This document shows, piece by piece, positions 1 to 8,818 of a DNA stretch of 64,000 nt. This stretch comes from Plantibacter sp. ME-Dv--P-122b (GTDB lineage Bacteria > Actinomycetota > Actinomycetes > Actinomycetales > Microbacteriaceae). The notes below the pieces were generated by a model. It did not search any database. It saw only the letters and a program-made list of their open reading frames with translations, and was not told the origin of the DNA. The stretch spans positions 62,001-126,000 of the forward strand of contig NZ_JARVSC010000004.1 in assembly GCF_030209375.1 (NCBI RefSeq), given 5' to 3'. How positions within the stretch are numbered: position 1 is the first letter of the stretch; each line of letters opens with the position of its first letter. A program made the translations under genes and the position numbers.

Positions 1-566
1 ACCCGCGCCTGCGTCGACAGGTCGAGGGCAGACACGGGCTCGTCGCACACGATGAGCTTCGGATCGAGGGCGAGCGCCCGGGCGATCGCGATGCGCTGCC
101 GCTGGCCGCCCGAGAACTCCCGGGGGAGCCGTGAGGCCGCGCCGGTCGGCAGCTGCACCTGGTCGAGCAGGGATCCGACGCGCTTGCGGGCGTCGGCACC
201 GGAGACGCCGCGGACGGTGAGCGGCTCGGTGAGGATCTGCTCGATCGTGAGCGAGGGGTTGAGCGAGGAGTACGGGTCCTGGAAGACGACCTGGATCTCC
301 GAGCTCAGCGCCCGGCGCTCCTTGCGCTTCAGGTGCCCGATCTCCTGGTCGCGGTAGCGGATGCTGCCGCCGGTGACCGGGGCGAGGCCCAGCACGGCAC
401 GACCGAGCGTGGTCTTGCCGGAGCCGGACTCGCCGACGAGGCCGACGGTCTCACCGGGCTTGATGTCGATCGACACGCCCTTCAGCGCCTTGAACGGCTG
501 GGCACGGAACCCCTTGCCCGGGTACTCGACTTCGAGGTCCTTCACCTCGAGCAGTGACGACGTCAT
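1..566 (-). CDS. Oligopeptide ABC transporter ATP-binding protein (DppF/OppF-like), C-terminus cut by window edge
   Basis: ATPase subunit of a peptide-type ABC importer; it would hydrolyse ATP on the cytoplasmic side to drive uptake. Visible in order are a Walker A motif (GESGSGKTT, about residue 45), a Q-loop region ([11 protein letters not shown]), the ABC signature [14 protein letters not shown] and Walker B ([12 protein letters not shown]). The D-loop is followed by the window edge, so the C-terminal third is missing. The ATG at 566 overlaps the stop of the upstream fused permease/ATPase gene (ATGA), showing translational coupling in a four-gene operon. Family assignment is firm; the peptide or nickel substrate is not determined. 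Confidence 0.93.
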   Translation of the reverse strand, partial: MTSSLLEVKDLEVEYPGKGFRAQPFKALKGVSIDIKPGETVGLVGESGSGKTTLGRAVLGLAPVTGGSIRYRDQEIGHLKRKERRALSSEIQVVFQDPYSSLNPSLTIEQILTEPLTVRGVSGADARKRVGSLLDQVQLPTGAASRLPREFSGGQRQRIAIARALALDPKLIVCDEPVSALDLSTQAR

Positions 567-2422
567 CGGGTCTCTCCTGTCAGGTTCGTCGCGAGTGCCG
601 GTCGGGCGGGACCCTCGTCGAGGATCGCGCCGAGCAGCGACTGCGTGTACGGGTGTTGCGCGTGGTTGAAGATCGAGCGCACCGGCCCGGTCTCCACGAT
701 GAGGCCGTTCTGCATGACCGAGACACGGTCGCAGAGGTCGGCGACCACACCGAAGTTGTGCGTCACGAGGAGCATCGCCATGTGGCGCTCCGCCTGGAGG
801 TCGCGCAGCAGGTCGAGGACCTCCGCCTGGACGGTCACGTCGAGGGCGGTGGTGGGCTCGTCGGCGATGATGATGTCCGGGTCCGTGGAGACGGCGCCGG
901 CGATGAGCACGCGCTGCGCCATACCGCCCGAGACCTCGTGCGGGAACGCGGCGAAGGTGCGCTTGGGGTTCGGGATGCCGACCCGCTCGAGCAGGGCGAG
1001 CGCCTTGTCCGTCGCCTCCTTCTTACTCAGGCCGAGGGTGACGCGCAGGGGTTCGACGAGCTGGCTGCCGATCGTGAACGCCGGGTCGAGGTTCGACATC
1101 GGCTCCTGCGGGATGTAGCCGATGCGCTTGCCGCGGATGGCCGTGTACTCGCGCTCCCCGAGGGTGTCGAGCCGGGTGCCCTCGTAGCGGATCGTGCCGT
1201 CGGTGACCCGCCCGCCGCGCGGCAGGAGCCCGAGGACACCCCACGCGGTCTGGGTCTTGCCCGAGCCGGACTCGCCGATGAGGCCGTGGACCTCGCCCTT
1301 GCGGATGTCGAGGTCGACGCCGTGGACGACCTCGGTGACCCGGCCGCCCTCCTGGTCGTAGCCGACGCGGAGGTCGCGGACGCTGAGGACGAGCTCCTCG
1401 GCGCGGACGGCGGCGCGCGCGTCGTCGTCGTGGCGGATGGGCGGGACGCCGACGATCTCGTCCTCGCTGATCCCGGAGGTGCTGATCGACTGCGTGACGA
1501 TCGTGTTCGAGCCCGTCTTCGACATCGTCACGATCTTGCGACGGCGCCGACGGACGGACACGGTGCGCTCGAGCTCGTCACGCATCGCGTTGGCGAGCAG
1601 GGTGAGCGCGATGCAGGTGAGCGCGATCGCGAGCGACGGCCACACCATGAGGATCGGTGCCTTGTAGATGTTCGTGAAGCCGTCGTTGAGCATCGACCCC
1701 CAGGTCGGCACGGACAGGTCGCCGAGACCGAGGAACTCGAGGCCGGACTGGATCGCGATGGCGATGCCCGCGATGATCGCCGACTGGATGATGATCGGCG
1801 CGCGGACGACGGAGAGGATGTGCTTGCCGATGATGCGCGGGTCGCTGAGGCCGGAGACCCGGGCGGCGTCGACGTAGAGCTCCGAGCGCACGGCCGTGAC
1901 CGCCGCGTACACGAGCCGGAAGTAGGAGGGCGAGAGCAGGATGCCGAAGATCGCCATCGAGATCCAGACCGACGGGCCGAGGACGGCACGGGCGGCGAGG
2001 AGGACGACGATGCCGGGCAGCGCCATGATGAGGCCTGTGAACCAGGACGACACGGAGTCGAACCAGCCCTGGTAGTACCCGGCGATCAGTCCGGCGACGA
2101 CCCCGATGACGATGGCGACGACGAGCGCGAGGAGTGCCGCGGCGACGCTGATCTGGGTGGCGGCGAGCAGGCGCGAGAACACGTCGCGCCCGGCGCTGTC
2201 CGCTCCGAGGAGGTGGTCGGCACTCGGCGGCGCCAGGACCTGCTGCAGGGACGCGAGGTTCGGGTCCTGCGGGGCGATGAGCGGTCCGAAGATCGCGACG
2301 ACCCCGATGAGCGCGAGGAACACGAGCGACGCGGCGCCGATCGGGCGCTTGAGGAGCCGACGCAGGAGGTTGACGCGGACCTGCGGGGTCGGGACGGTGA
2401 GCGGGGTTTCGATGGCGGTCAT
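563..2422 (-). CDS. Fused peptide ABC permease/ATP-binding protein (DppC-DppD)
   Basis: A single 619-residue reading frame joins an inner-membrane permease and an ABC ATPase. Residues 1 to about 295 are DppC-like, with an N-terminal membrane anchor, several hydrophobic segments and the permease-ATPase coupling region around AARVSGLSDPRIIGKHIL. After an arginine-rich joint (RRRRRK) and a linker of about 30 residues comes the ATPase: Walker A GESGSGKT near residue 385, signature VSGGMAQRVLIAGA, Walker B IIIADEPTTALD and an oligopeptide-type C-terminal extension (HPYTQSLLGAI). An internal ATG at 1525 could start a separate ATPase but has no clear ribosome-binding site. Such permease/ATPase fusions are known in actinobacteria. 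The start at 2422 overlaps the upstream permease stop. Confidence 0.9.
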   Translation of the reverse strand: MTAIETPLTVPTPQVRVNLLRRLLKRPIGAASLVFLALIGVVAIFGPLIAPQDPNLASLQQVLAPPSADHLLGADSAGRDVFSRLLAATQISVAAALLALVVAIVIGVVAGLIAGYYQGWFDSVSSWFTGLIMALPGIVVLLAARAVLGPSVWISMAIFGILLSPSYFRLVYAAVTAVRSELYVDAARVSGLSDPRIIGKHILSVVRAPIIIQSAIIAGIAIAIQSGLEFLGLGDLSVPTWGSMLNDGFTNIYKAPILMVWPSLAIALTCIALTLLANAMRDELERTVSVRRRRRKIVTMSKTGSNTIVTQSISTSGISEDEIVGVPPIRHDDDARAAVRAEELVLSVRDLRVGYDQEGGRVTEVVHGVDLDIRKGEVHGLIGESGSGKTQTAWGVLGLLPRGGRVTDGTIRYEGTRLDTLGEREYTAIRGKRIGYIPQEPMSNLDPAFTIGSQLVEPLRVTLGLSKKEATDKALALLERVGIPNPKRTFAAFPHEVSGGMAQRVLIAGAVSTDPDIIIADEPTTALDVTVQAEVLDLLRDLQAERHMAMLLVTHNFGVVADLCDRVSVMQNGLIVETGPVRSIFNHAQHPYTQSLLGAILDEGPARPALATNLTGETR

Positions 2423-3360
2423 GACAGTCGCACCTTCGGGTTGAGCGCAGCCTGCGCGAGGTCGATGAGCAGGTTGACGACGACGACGATGATGGCCGTC
2501 GCGATGACGACCCCCATGACGATGGGGATGTCGCCCTGGGTCGTGGCCTGCACGGCGAGCTGACCGATGCCCGGGAGGGCGAAGATCTGCTCGATGATGA
2601 CGGCGCCGCCGAGGAGGCCGATGAACTGCACGGCGAGGACGGCGAGGGCGGGGCCGCCGGCGTTCCGCAGCACGTGCTTGTAGATGACGCGGCCCGTGCC
2701 GAGGCCGCGACTGCGGAGCGTCCGCACGTAGTCCTTCGACATCGCGTCGACGACGGAACCGCGCACCTGCTGCGAGACCGTCGCGATGGCGCCGATCGCG
2801 AGGGCGATGATCGGCAATGTCACCGAGGCGACCCAGCCGGAGAAGGACGTGGTGATCGGGATGTACCCGGTGGCTTTGAACAGGCGCAGGTTGATCGCGA
2901 AGGTGATGACGAGCACGAGCGCGATGAGGAAGCTGGGGATCGCGAAGCCGATGACGGAGATGAACTGGACGACGTTGTCGATCCATCCACCGCGACGGGC
3001 GGCGAGGACACCGAGGATGACGGACACGATCGCGGCGATGATCGTCGCGCCGAGCACGATCGAGAGGGTGACGGCGAGGCGGCCCGTGACGCCGGAGGAG
3101 ACGAGCTGGCCGGTGAACCACGAGCGGCCGAGGTCGCCCTGGAAGGCGGAGGTGATCCAGTCGAGGTACTGCACCGGCAGCGGGCGGTCGAGGCCGAGTT
3201 CGGCGGCCTTCTTCGCGACGGTCTCGGTGGTGGCGCTCTGGCCGAGGATGCGGCGGGCGATGTCGCCGCCGCCGAGGTAGAGGAGGGAGTACGCGATCAC
3301 GGAGATCACGAAGATGAGGACGACGCCGGACACCAGGCGTCTGAGGATGAATCCGAGCAT
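2419..3360 (-). CDS. Peptide ABC transporter permease (DppB-like)
   Basis: Inner-membrane permease of the importer, 313 residues, the usual length for DppB/OppB. It begins with the typical membrane anchor (MLGFILRRLVSGVVLIF), has a periplasmic loop carrying the family's AAELGLDRPLPVQYLDW element, then five further hydrophobic segments and the coupling motif around YVRTLRSRGLGTGRVIYKHV. The end overlaps the start of the fused permease/ATPase by four bases. It is preceded by the solute-binding protein gene, about 200 bases upstream. The family is clear; transported substrate is inferred only as a peptide or similar molecule. Confidence 0.93.
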   Translation of the reverse strand: MLGFILRRLVSGVVLIFVISVIAYSLLYLGGGDIARRILGQSATTETVAKKAAELGLDRPLPVQYLDWITSAFQGDLGRSWFTGQLVSSGVTGRLAVTLSIVLGATIIAAIVSVILGVLAARRGGWIDNVVQFISVIGFAIPSFLIALVLVITFAINLRLFKATGYIPITTSFSGWVASVTLPIIALAIGAIATVSQQVRGSVVDAMSKDYVRTLRSRGLGTGRVIYKHVLRNAGGPALAVLAVQFIGLLGGAVIIEQIFALPGIGQLAVQATTQGDIPIVMGVVIATAIIVVVVNLLIDLAQAALNPKVRLS

Positions 3361-3458
3361 GGGTCACTCCAGGAAGTGGGTGAGTGAGGGGTGTTGGGGC
3401 CGGCCCGCCCGAGCGCTGGGCACTCGGGCGGGCCGGGGTCGAACCGACGTGCGACCGT

Positions 3459-3537
3459 GGTCCCTGAGCCTGTCGAAGGGCGTACCCCTCGAACCGGGCA
3501 GGGCCGGTCCGTTCCGGTCCCTGAGCCTGCCGAAGGG
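3459..3537. repeat. Two copies of dispersed repeat CCTGAGCCTGTCGAAGG
   Basis: Two same-orientation copies (3459-3480 and 3516-3537) lie between the solute-binding protein gene and the permease gene. The second differs by one base (CCTGCCGAAGG). Related copies occur at 7770, 16667, 18364 and 30127, so this is a dispersed REP-like element. It may attenuate transcription between the binding protein and the membrane genes; that is inference. Confidence 0.8.
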
Positions 3538-3567
3538 CGAACCCGGACCGGCTCAGGAACCTGCGGA

Positions 3568-5088
3568 CTACTTCGGCTGGATGTCGTAGATGGACGGGTA
3601 CGCGTTCGTGGGGATCATCTTGACGGTCGTGTTGGCGTCCGTCGCGAAGCTGCCCTGCACCCGGTAGAAGGGGGCGAACCAGGCCTGCTCGACGATGTAG
3701 GCGTTGAGTTCCTTGGCGACCTTGCCCTGCGTCGCCTCATCGCCGTACTGGATCTGCTTGATGTACTCGTCGACCTTCGGGTCGTCGTACTTGAAGGGGT
3801 TGAAGACGGCGTTCGGGGCGATCATGAACTGGATGAGCTGCCAGTCCGGGTTCTGCTCCAGCGCCATGAAGGAGACGGGGAACTTCGGGGCCAGGAGGTC
3901 GGCGATGAAGTTGTTGCCCGGGTCCGTGTACTCGGCGGTGATCCCGACGTCGGCCAGCTGCTGCGAGATCAGCGTGTAGGTGGTGGCACCGAGCACCGTG
4001 GAGGACGGCATCGAGAGCGTCAGGCCGTCGGCGTAACCCGCCTCGGCGAGCAGCTCCTTGGCCTTCTCGGGGTCGTAGCCGTAGCGGTCGTCGAGCGACT
4101 TGTCGTAGGCGGGGGAGTTCTCCGGGAAGACCTGACCCGTGACCGTGCCGTTGTCGTTCTGCAGTGCCTTGAGCAGGGCCGGGCGGTCGAACGCGTAGTT
4201 GATGGCCTGGCGGACGCGGACGTCGGCGATCGCCGGGTTCATCGTGCCGGCGCGGTCGAGGAGGAGCATGCCCTGGAAGTCGAGCTCGTTGGCGTTGACG
4301 GTCCAGCCGGCGCCCTCGACCTCGGCGAGGTTGTCGTTGTTGGCGAGCTTGATGCCGTTGACCTCGCCCGACTTGACGGCGTTGAGGCCGGCGGTCGCGT
4401 CCTGGAGGACGTTGATGGTCAGCTTGTCGTAGTGCTGCCAGTCCTTGTTCCAGTAGTCGGGGTTCGCGGTGTAGCTGTAGCTCGTGCCGGTGACGGTCGC
4501 GGCCGTGTCGAGCATGTACGGTCCGGAGCCGACCGGGTTGGTGGCGAGGTCGGGGCTGTCGAACGACTCGGCGCTGGCGATCAGGCCGGGGTCGCGGGTG
4601 AGGTAATTGAGCATGGCCGGGTCGGGTGCGCTCAGCGTGATCACGACCGTGGTGTCGTCGGGCGCCTCGACGGAGGCGACGCCCGCGAAGTACCCGGCGT
4701 CGGGGGAGGTGCCGGTCTTGAAGCGCTCGAGGTTCTGCTTGACGACGTCGGCGGTGAGCTTCGACTTGTCGGTGAAGGTGACGTCGTCGCGGATCTTGAG
4801 CGTCAGGACGGTGTTGTCGTCGTTGTACTCGTACGAGGTCGCGAGCGACGGGACGATCTCACCGTCGGCGGTGGCGACGAGCAGGGTGTCGAAGACGGCC
4901 TGGTAGAAGGGCGAGCGGTTGCCCCACTCGGAGCCGGCCGGGTCGAACGTGGTGGGGGGAGTGATCGCACCCAGGATCAGGGTGCCACCGGAGCCGCTGT
5001 CAGAGCCGGAGGTGCTCCCGGAGCAGCCGGTGAGCACGAGTGCAGCAGCGGTGACCGCGACGGCTGCGGTCGTCTTCCATCGGAACAT
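3568..5088 (-). CDS. Extracellular solute-binding protein, family 5 (peptide/nickel type), lipoprotein
   Basis: Substrate receptor of the ABC importer, 506 residues. A lipoprotein signal peptide ends in the lipobox LTGC (Cys at about 22), followed by a Ser/Gly-rich tether. The mature part has the SBP_bac_5 pattern: an early GAITPPTTFDPA segment, the LTFTLRDDVTF-like strand (here LTLKIRDDVTFTDKSKLTADVV), the VRVRQAINYAFDRPALL segment and the YDPEKAKELLAEAGYADG signature. It is first in the minus-strand operon, facing the TetR gene across 180 bases. It would be anchored to the outer face of the membrane. Ligand unknown; peptides are the family default. Confidence 0.93.
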   Translation of the reverse strand: MFRWKTTAAVAVTAAALVLTGCSGSTSGSDSGSGGTLILGAITPPTTFDPAGSEWGNRSPFYQAVFDTLLVATADGEIVPSLATSYEYNDDNTVLTLKIRDDVTFTDKSKLTADVVKQNLERFKTGTSPDAGYFAGVASVEAPDDTTVVITLSAPDPAMLNYLTRDPGLIASAESFDSPDLATNPVGSGPYMLDTAATVTGTSYSYTANPDYWNKDWQHYDKLTINVLQDATAGLNAVKSGEVNGIKLANNDNLAEVEGAGWTVNANELDFQGMLLLDRAGTMNPAIADVRVRQAINYAFDRPALLKALQNDNGTVTGQVFPENSPAYDKSLDDRYGYDPEKAKELLAEAGYADGLTLSMPSSTVLGATTYTLISQQLADVGITAEYTDPGNNFIADLLAPKFPVSFMALEQNPDWQLIQFMIAPNAVFNPFKYDDPKVDEYIKQIQYGDEATQGKVAKELNAYIVEQAWFAPFYRVQGSFATDANTTVKMIPTNAYPSIYDIQPK

Positions 5089-5157
5089 CTTTGTCCATTC
5101 GCTGTGAGCAATCCCTCATCGGATCGCTGGTGATTGAGGACGCTAGCATGAAACCCG

Positions 5158-5167
5158 AGTGGTCACT
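5158..5167. promoter_or_regulatory. Candidate TetR operator AGTGGTCACT
   Basis: An inverted repeat AGTG-GT-CACT lies in the divergent intergenic region between the peptide importer operon and the TetR gene, flanked by two CTAGC copies (5143-5147 and 5166-5170). Its location suits a TetR operator that controls both directions. Only symmetry and position support it. Confidence 0.35.
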
Positions 5168-5269
5168 AGCTTTTTGTTTTCGACCATGTCACAGTTGGAT
5201 CACGACCAGGCCGCGGCGTTCGACGGGGAACGCGCTATCGTGAAGCCGTCCGAAGGGGGAGGTCGTCCG

Positions 5270-5896
5270 ATGACATCGGTCAAGGCCGGGAACAAGCCGC
5301 AGGGGAAGCCTCGCGGGGCATATGCGAAAACCGGTATGAAGCGCGTCGCCATCCTCGACGCTGCGCTCGCCGTCTTCGCCAACGGGGGATATCGCGCGGG
5401 TTCACTCCGGGAGGTGGCCGCGCAGGTGGGGATGAGCGAGGCCGGACTCCTGCATCACTTCCCGAACAAGAGCGCGCTGCTCGCCGCTGTGCTCTCGCAC
5501 CGCGACGATCTCTCGGCGACACTCGTGCCGATGGACGGCGACGAACCGCTCGAGACCCTCCGGGGGTTGGTCGCGCTCGCCCGCTACAACGCTTCCGTGC
5601 CGGGCGTGGTCGCGCTCTACTGCACGCTGTCGGCGGAGGCGACGTCGCCCGACCACCCGGCGCACGACTACTTCGTCGAGCGCTACGAGGGCACACGCGG
5701 GCGGCTCGAGCGCACCTTCGGGCTGCTCGTCTCCGCAGGACGGGTGCGGGCCGACTTCCCCACCACCAGCGCGGCCTTCATGACCCTCGCGCTCATGGAC
5801 GGCCTGCAGGTGCAGTGGTTGCTCGCGCCGGAGTCGGTCGACATGGCGGACGAGCTCCACGCCTTCCTGTCGGGGCTGCTCGGCACCGAGCTGTAG
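5270..5896 (+). CDS. TetR/AcrR-family transcriptional regulator
   Basis: A 208-residue repressor-type protein. The N-terminal helix-turn-helix spans about residues 20-65 (AILDAALAVFANGGYRAGSL, then REVAAQVGMSEAGLLHHFPN). The rest is a helical ligand-binding domain. I chose the ATG at 5270 because GAAGGGGGAGG lies just upstream; an in-frame GTG at 5240 and an ATG-like start near 5159 are possible but would run through the promoter region. It is divergent from the peptide importer operon and probably controls it. The effector is unknown. Confidence 0.88.
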   Translation: MTSVKAGNKPQGKPRGAYAKTGMKRVAILDAALAVFANGGYRAGSLREVAAQVGMSEAGLLHHFPNKSALLAAVLSHRDDLSATLVPMDGDEPLETLRGLVALARYNASVPGVVALYCTLSAEATSPDHPAHDYFVERYEGTRGRLERTFGLLVSAGRVRADFPTTSAAFMTLALMDGLQVQWLLAPESVDMADELHAFLSGLLGTEL

Positions 5897-5918
5897 TCGC
5901 CGAGCGCCTGATGTCGCG

Positions 5919-7049
5919 CTACGGGGTCGTCGTGCGGGTGTCGCGGAGGTCCGCGCCCACGGAGGCGTACGAGACGCCACGGTGGTGCCGGGTGAACGGC
6001 ACGGAGACGACGGCCGTGGCGACGATGATGAAGCTGAGGATCCCGACGATCCCGACGATCGTCTGGGTGAGGCCGCTGGTGGCGTCGGGGAGCTGTGCGG
6101 CGGTCGTCGTGGCGATGTACGGCAGGGCGACGACGGACCCGCGGTAGAGGCGCCGGGCCACCGACCCACGGCCGTTCGGCCACTGCGGGGCGAGCCAGAC
6201 GAGGCGTTGCCCGAGCGACGCGCCGCTCCCGATGAGCGCCGGCAGGACGATCACGAGGACGACCGTGCCCGCGCCGATGCTGAGCACCTCGGGCAACGTC
6301 GGGTCGTTGGCGGTCCCGGTCGCGCCCGTGAGCAGGACGCGTGGGACGACGAACACGAGCGACAACACCGTGATCGACAGGTTCACGGCGAACGCGTCGA
6401 GCACCATGCCGAACCAGCGTCTCCAGACGGTGATGGGTCGCGCACGGTCGCGGGTGGCGCGGAGGGCTCGAGCGCTCGGCATCCACCCGAGGACGATCGG
6501 GGCGATGAGTGCTCCGATCGCGGCTCCGGCCGTGTTCGTGATCACGTCGTCGACGTCGGCCACCCGGTAGGCGCATTCGTACAAGCCCCAGATGCCGGTG
6601 TACTGCGTCGACTCGATCAGCAGGGAGACGAGTGCCCCGAGCAGGATGGAGACTCCGAGCCCGCGGTTCCAGTACCGCCGTGCGATGGCGCCGAACGGGA
6701 TGAAGAGGATCACGTTCAGGACGACCTGGAGGAATGCGTGGCTCGTCAGGGTGCTCAGGACGGAGAGCCCGGCGGTCTCCCGTGCGATGTCCCCGATCGA
6801 GTGCCCGGGGATCAGCTCGAGCGCGCCGTGGGCCGTGCTGCAGTTCGCGCGCTCGTCGGGCAGCGGCAGGAGCGTGTAGGCGACGAGGGCGACCGCGTAG
6901 ACACTGACCGCCGCAGCACCGATCACCCGGGGGAGCGACATCTGGCCGTAGCGGCGGAGCTGCACGAGCAGGATCGGACCGAGGACGGCGAAGAAGATCA
7001 GCGTGCCGCCGACGAGTCCGACCCACGCCTGCCATGTCCATCCGCTCAT
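5919..7049 (-). CDS. VanZ-like and RDD domain membrane protein
   Basis: A 376-residue polytopic membrane protein. The N-terminal half (about 1-190) looks like VanZ, with VVLNVILFIPFGAIARR, the ESTQYTG segment and ADVDDVITNTAGAAIG. The C-terminal half (about 205-360) resembles an RDD domain, starting RRWFGMVLDAFAVNL and containing GQRLVWLAP. VanZ proteins are linked to low-level teicoplanin resistance in some Gram-positives, but this function is not shown here. It converges with the TetR gene and is divergent from the flavodoxin-fold reductase gene. The two-domain arrangement is clear; the physiological role is not. Confidence 0.82.
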   Translation of the reverse strand: MSGWTWQAWVGLVGGTLIFFAVLGPILLVQLRRYGQMSLPRVIGAAAVSVYAVALVAYTLLPLPDERANCSTAHGALELIPGHSIGDIARETAGLSVLSTLTSHAFLQVVLNVILFIPFGAIARRYWNRGLGVSILLGALVSLLIESTQYTGIWGLYECAYRVADVDDVITNTAGAAIGALIAPIVLGWMPSARALRATRDRARPITVWRRWFGMVLDAFAVNLSITVLSLVFVVPRVLLTGATGTANDPTLPEVLSIGAGTVVLVIVLPALIGSGASLGQRLVWLAPQWPNGRGSVARRLYRGSVVALPYIATTTAAQLPDATSGLTQTIVGIVGILSFIIVATAVVSVPFTRHHRGVSYASVGADLRDTRTTTP

Positions 7050-7166
7050 TCCGACAACTGTAGGGCGCTCGCCGCGCCGTCGGCATCAGTCGTCGGATGG
7101 ACCCCGGTCATCCTGCGGAGGGTGCCGAACGGCTGATCCCGCGTCCGATGCAGGCGATGATGGAGT

Positions 7167-7766
7167 GTGCCGACGCTCATCGTGACCACCCATCCCGACT
7201 CTGACTCCCTCACCCACCACCTCGCGCAGCGGCTCGCGCAGGAGCTGCGATCGACCTCCGGCTCGACCAGCGTCGAGGTCGCGGATCTGGCTGCAGAGGG
7301 CTTCGACCCGCGGTACACGCTCGCGGACCGACACACGTACCGCGTCGGCGGGGACTTCACCCCGGACGTGACAGCCGAGCAGGAGCGGCTCGACCGGGCC
7401 ACCGATCTCGTCCTCGTCTTCCCGGTGTACTGGTGGTCGGCGCCCGCGCTCCTCAAGGGCTGGTTCGACCGCGTGTTCGTCAACGGTTGGGCGTTCGGCC
7501 TCGATGCCGAGGGCAGGATCGTCCGGAAGCTCGACCGCCTGCGCGTGCACCTCGTGCCGATCGCGGGTGACGACGCCGGGGTCTACGACCGCCACGGCTA
7601 CGAGCAGGCGATGCGGACGCAGCTCGAACACGGCATCGTCGACTTCTGCGGTGCGCGCCGCGGCGTGACGACCTTCGTCCACGACTCGGAGGGCGAGGAC
7701 GCTGCCGCCCGGACGCGTGCGGTCGAGGCCGCTGTGACGGCGGTCGTCGAGGCGATCCGCGCCTGA
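7167..7766 (+). CDS. NAD(P)H-dependent flavodoxin-fold oxidoreductase
   Basis: A 199-residue cytoplasmic flavoprotein of the NAD(P)H:quinone reductase/KefF type. It starts at a GTG with the strand MPTLIVTTHPDSDSLTHHLA, which carries the flavin-phosphate loop, and contains the diagnostic VFPVYWWSAPALLKGWFDRV segment that contacts FMN or FAD and NAD(P)H. It likely reduces quinones or similar electrophiles with two electrons. It stands alone: the VanZ-like gene is divergent and the downstream repeat array separates it from the convergent FadR-type gene. Confidence 0.88.
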   Translation: MPTLIVTTHPDSDSLTHHLAQRLAQELRSTSGSTSVEVADLAAEGFDPRYTLADRHTYRVGGDFTPDVTAEQERLDRATDLVLVFPVYWWSAPALLKGWFDRVFVNGWAFGLDAEGRIVRKLDRLRVHLVPIAGDDAGVYDRHGYEQAMRTQLEHGIVDFCGARRGVTTFVHDSEGEDAAARTRAVEAAVTAVVEAIRA

Positions 7767-7769
7767 CCG

Positions 7770-7940
7770 CCCTTCGACAGGCTCAGGGACCGGGGTTCGG
7801 CTCAGGGACCGGGATCCGGCCCAGGGACCGGGATCCGGCTCAGGGACCGGAGGGGCGGCTCAGGGAACGTATCCGGTCACTGAGCCGCCCCTCCGGTCAC
7901 TGAGCCGCTCCCACCGGTCACTACTGAGCTTGTCGAAGTG
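7770..7940. repeat. Tandem and inverted array of GGCTCAGGGACCGG units
   Basis: The array starts with CCTTCGACAGGCTCAGG, then repeats GGCTCAGGGACCGG-like units about every 20 bases (roughly five copies, with small changes). It then switches to inverted copies, CCGGTCACTGAGCC, about three times, ending with TGAGCTTGTCGAAG. The two halves can pair into a long hairpin. It fills the whole gap between two convergent genes and probably acts as a bidirectional terminator. It appears to have grown from the same dispersed element seen at 3459. Confidence 0.85.
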
Positions 7941-8678
7941 CTACGCCGTGAGGGTGCGGTTCAGGCGCTCGGTCGCGGTGTCCATGTGGTGCTGCATCGC
8001 TGCCGTGGCCGCGGCGGGGTCGCCCGACATGATCGCCTCGTAGACGGCCTCGTGCTCCTCGAAGGCGCGCTGTGCGTCGACGTCCTCGTGGATGCCGCGC
8101 TCGACCCAGATGCGGAGGAGCGAGCGGATGCTCTGCAGGAGGTCCGACAGCACGCGGTTGCCGGTCGCCGAGGCGAGTTCGAGGTGGAACTTCAGGTCGG
8201 CCTCGATGAACTTGGTGCGATTGGCGCCCGCCTCACTCATTGCGGTGAGATGGTTGCGCAGTCGGTTGCGCGCCTTGTCGTCCATGCGCGTCGCGGCGAG
8301 GCCGGCGGCGAAGACCTCGAGCTGCCCGCGCACCTCGATGAGTTCGCGGGTCCGCGGCTCGCCCAGCATGAGGCCCCAGCTGAGCGTCTCGGGGAGGAGC
8401 TCGGAGACACTGCCGCGGAGGTAGGTGCCGCTGCCCGGGCGGACGTCGACGACGCCGAGGATCTCGAGCGCCGCGAGTGCCTCGCGGACGGCTGAGCGCC
8501 CGATGCCGAGGGACGCGGCGAGCTGACGTTCCGGTGGGAGGCGGGTCCCCGGGGCGATCTCACCGCTCGTGAAGTGGTCGAGCAGGCGCTTCGCGACGGC
8601 GGAGACGGCGGATCCCACGGCGACCGGTCCGAGGCTGGACGAGATGTCGTCGGTCGGCCGATCCGGGAACGCAGGCAT
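7941..8678 (-). CDS. GntR-family regulator, FadR/FCD subfamily (apionate operon repressor candidate)
   Basis: A 245-residue regulator. The winged helix (about 20-85) contains GTRLPPERQLAASLGIGRSA, VREALAALEILGVVDVRPGS and GTYL, typical of FadR-type GntR proteins. The C-terminal FCD domain has FIEADLKFHLELASATGN and the later EEHEAVYEAI and AMQHHM segments that usually carry metal or effector ligands. I chose the ATG at 8678; an upstream in-frame start at 8720 would enter the promoter. It is divergent from the MFS-kinase-isomerase operon. A palindrome in that promoter, repeated before the SDR-lactonase unit, is its likely binding site. Confidence 0.9.
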   Translation of the reverse strand: MPAFPDRPTDDISSSLGPVAVGSAVSAVAKRLLDHFTSGEIAPGTRLPPERQLAASLGIGRSAVREALAALEILGVVDVRPGSGTYLRGSVSELLPETLSWGLMLGEPRTRELIEVRGQLEVFAAGLAATRMDDKARNRLRNHLTAMSEAGANRTKFIEADLKFHLELASATGNRVLSDLLQSIRSLLRIWVERGIHEDVDAQRAFEEHEAVYEAIMSGDPAAATAAMQHHMDTATERLNRTLTA

Positions 8679-8723
8679 GGGTTCACTGTATCGCGGCGGG
8701 TCGGCATGCCCGGAGCCCACTGC

Positions 8724-8752
8724 TTGAATTGGTCAACCGGTTGATGTATCGT
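8724..8752 (+). promoter_or_regulatory. Promoter with embedded palindromic operator TCAACCGGTTGA
   Basis: A -35-like TTGAAT (8724-8729) and a -10-like TATCGT (8747-8752) are 17 bases apart. The perfect 12-base palindrome TCAACCGGTTGA (8733-8744) fills the spacer, so a bound protein would block RNA polymerase. The sequence GGTCAACCGGTTG recurs at 15005-15017 upstream of the SDR gene of the same pathway. Confidence 0.7.
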
Positions 8753-8818
8753 TCATTCCGGTCCGGACCGGACCACGCCCTGCCCGCGGCATCGATGCCG
8801 CCCACCCGAGGAGTCATA

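Noticed and set aside
554-2563. Long plus-strand open frame of 669 codons opposite the peptide importer
   Set aside because: It is antisense to well-recognised ABC domains, and its composition (Arg, Asp, Glu, Gly, Val) is that of a shadow frame in G+C-rich DNA.
2423-3367. Upstream extension of the fused permease/ATPase frame into the DppB gene
   Set aside because: The extension is a low-complexity Arg/Pro/His sequence overlapping the real DppB gene; the ATG at 2422 begins the recognisable permease.
7770-7940. CRISPR array
   Set aside because: Unit spacing is about 20 bases with no unique spacers of constant length, units change orientation, and no cas genes are present.
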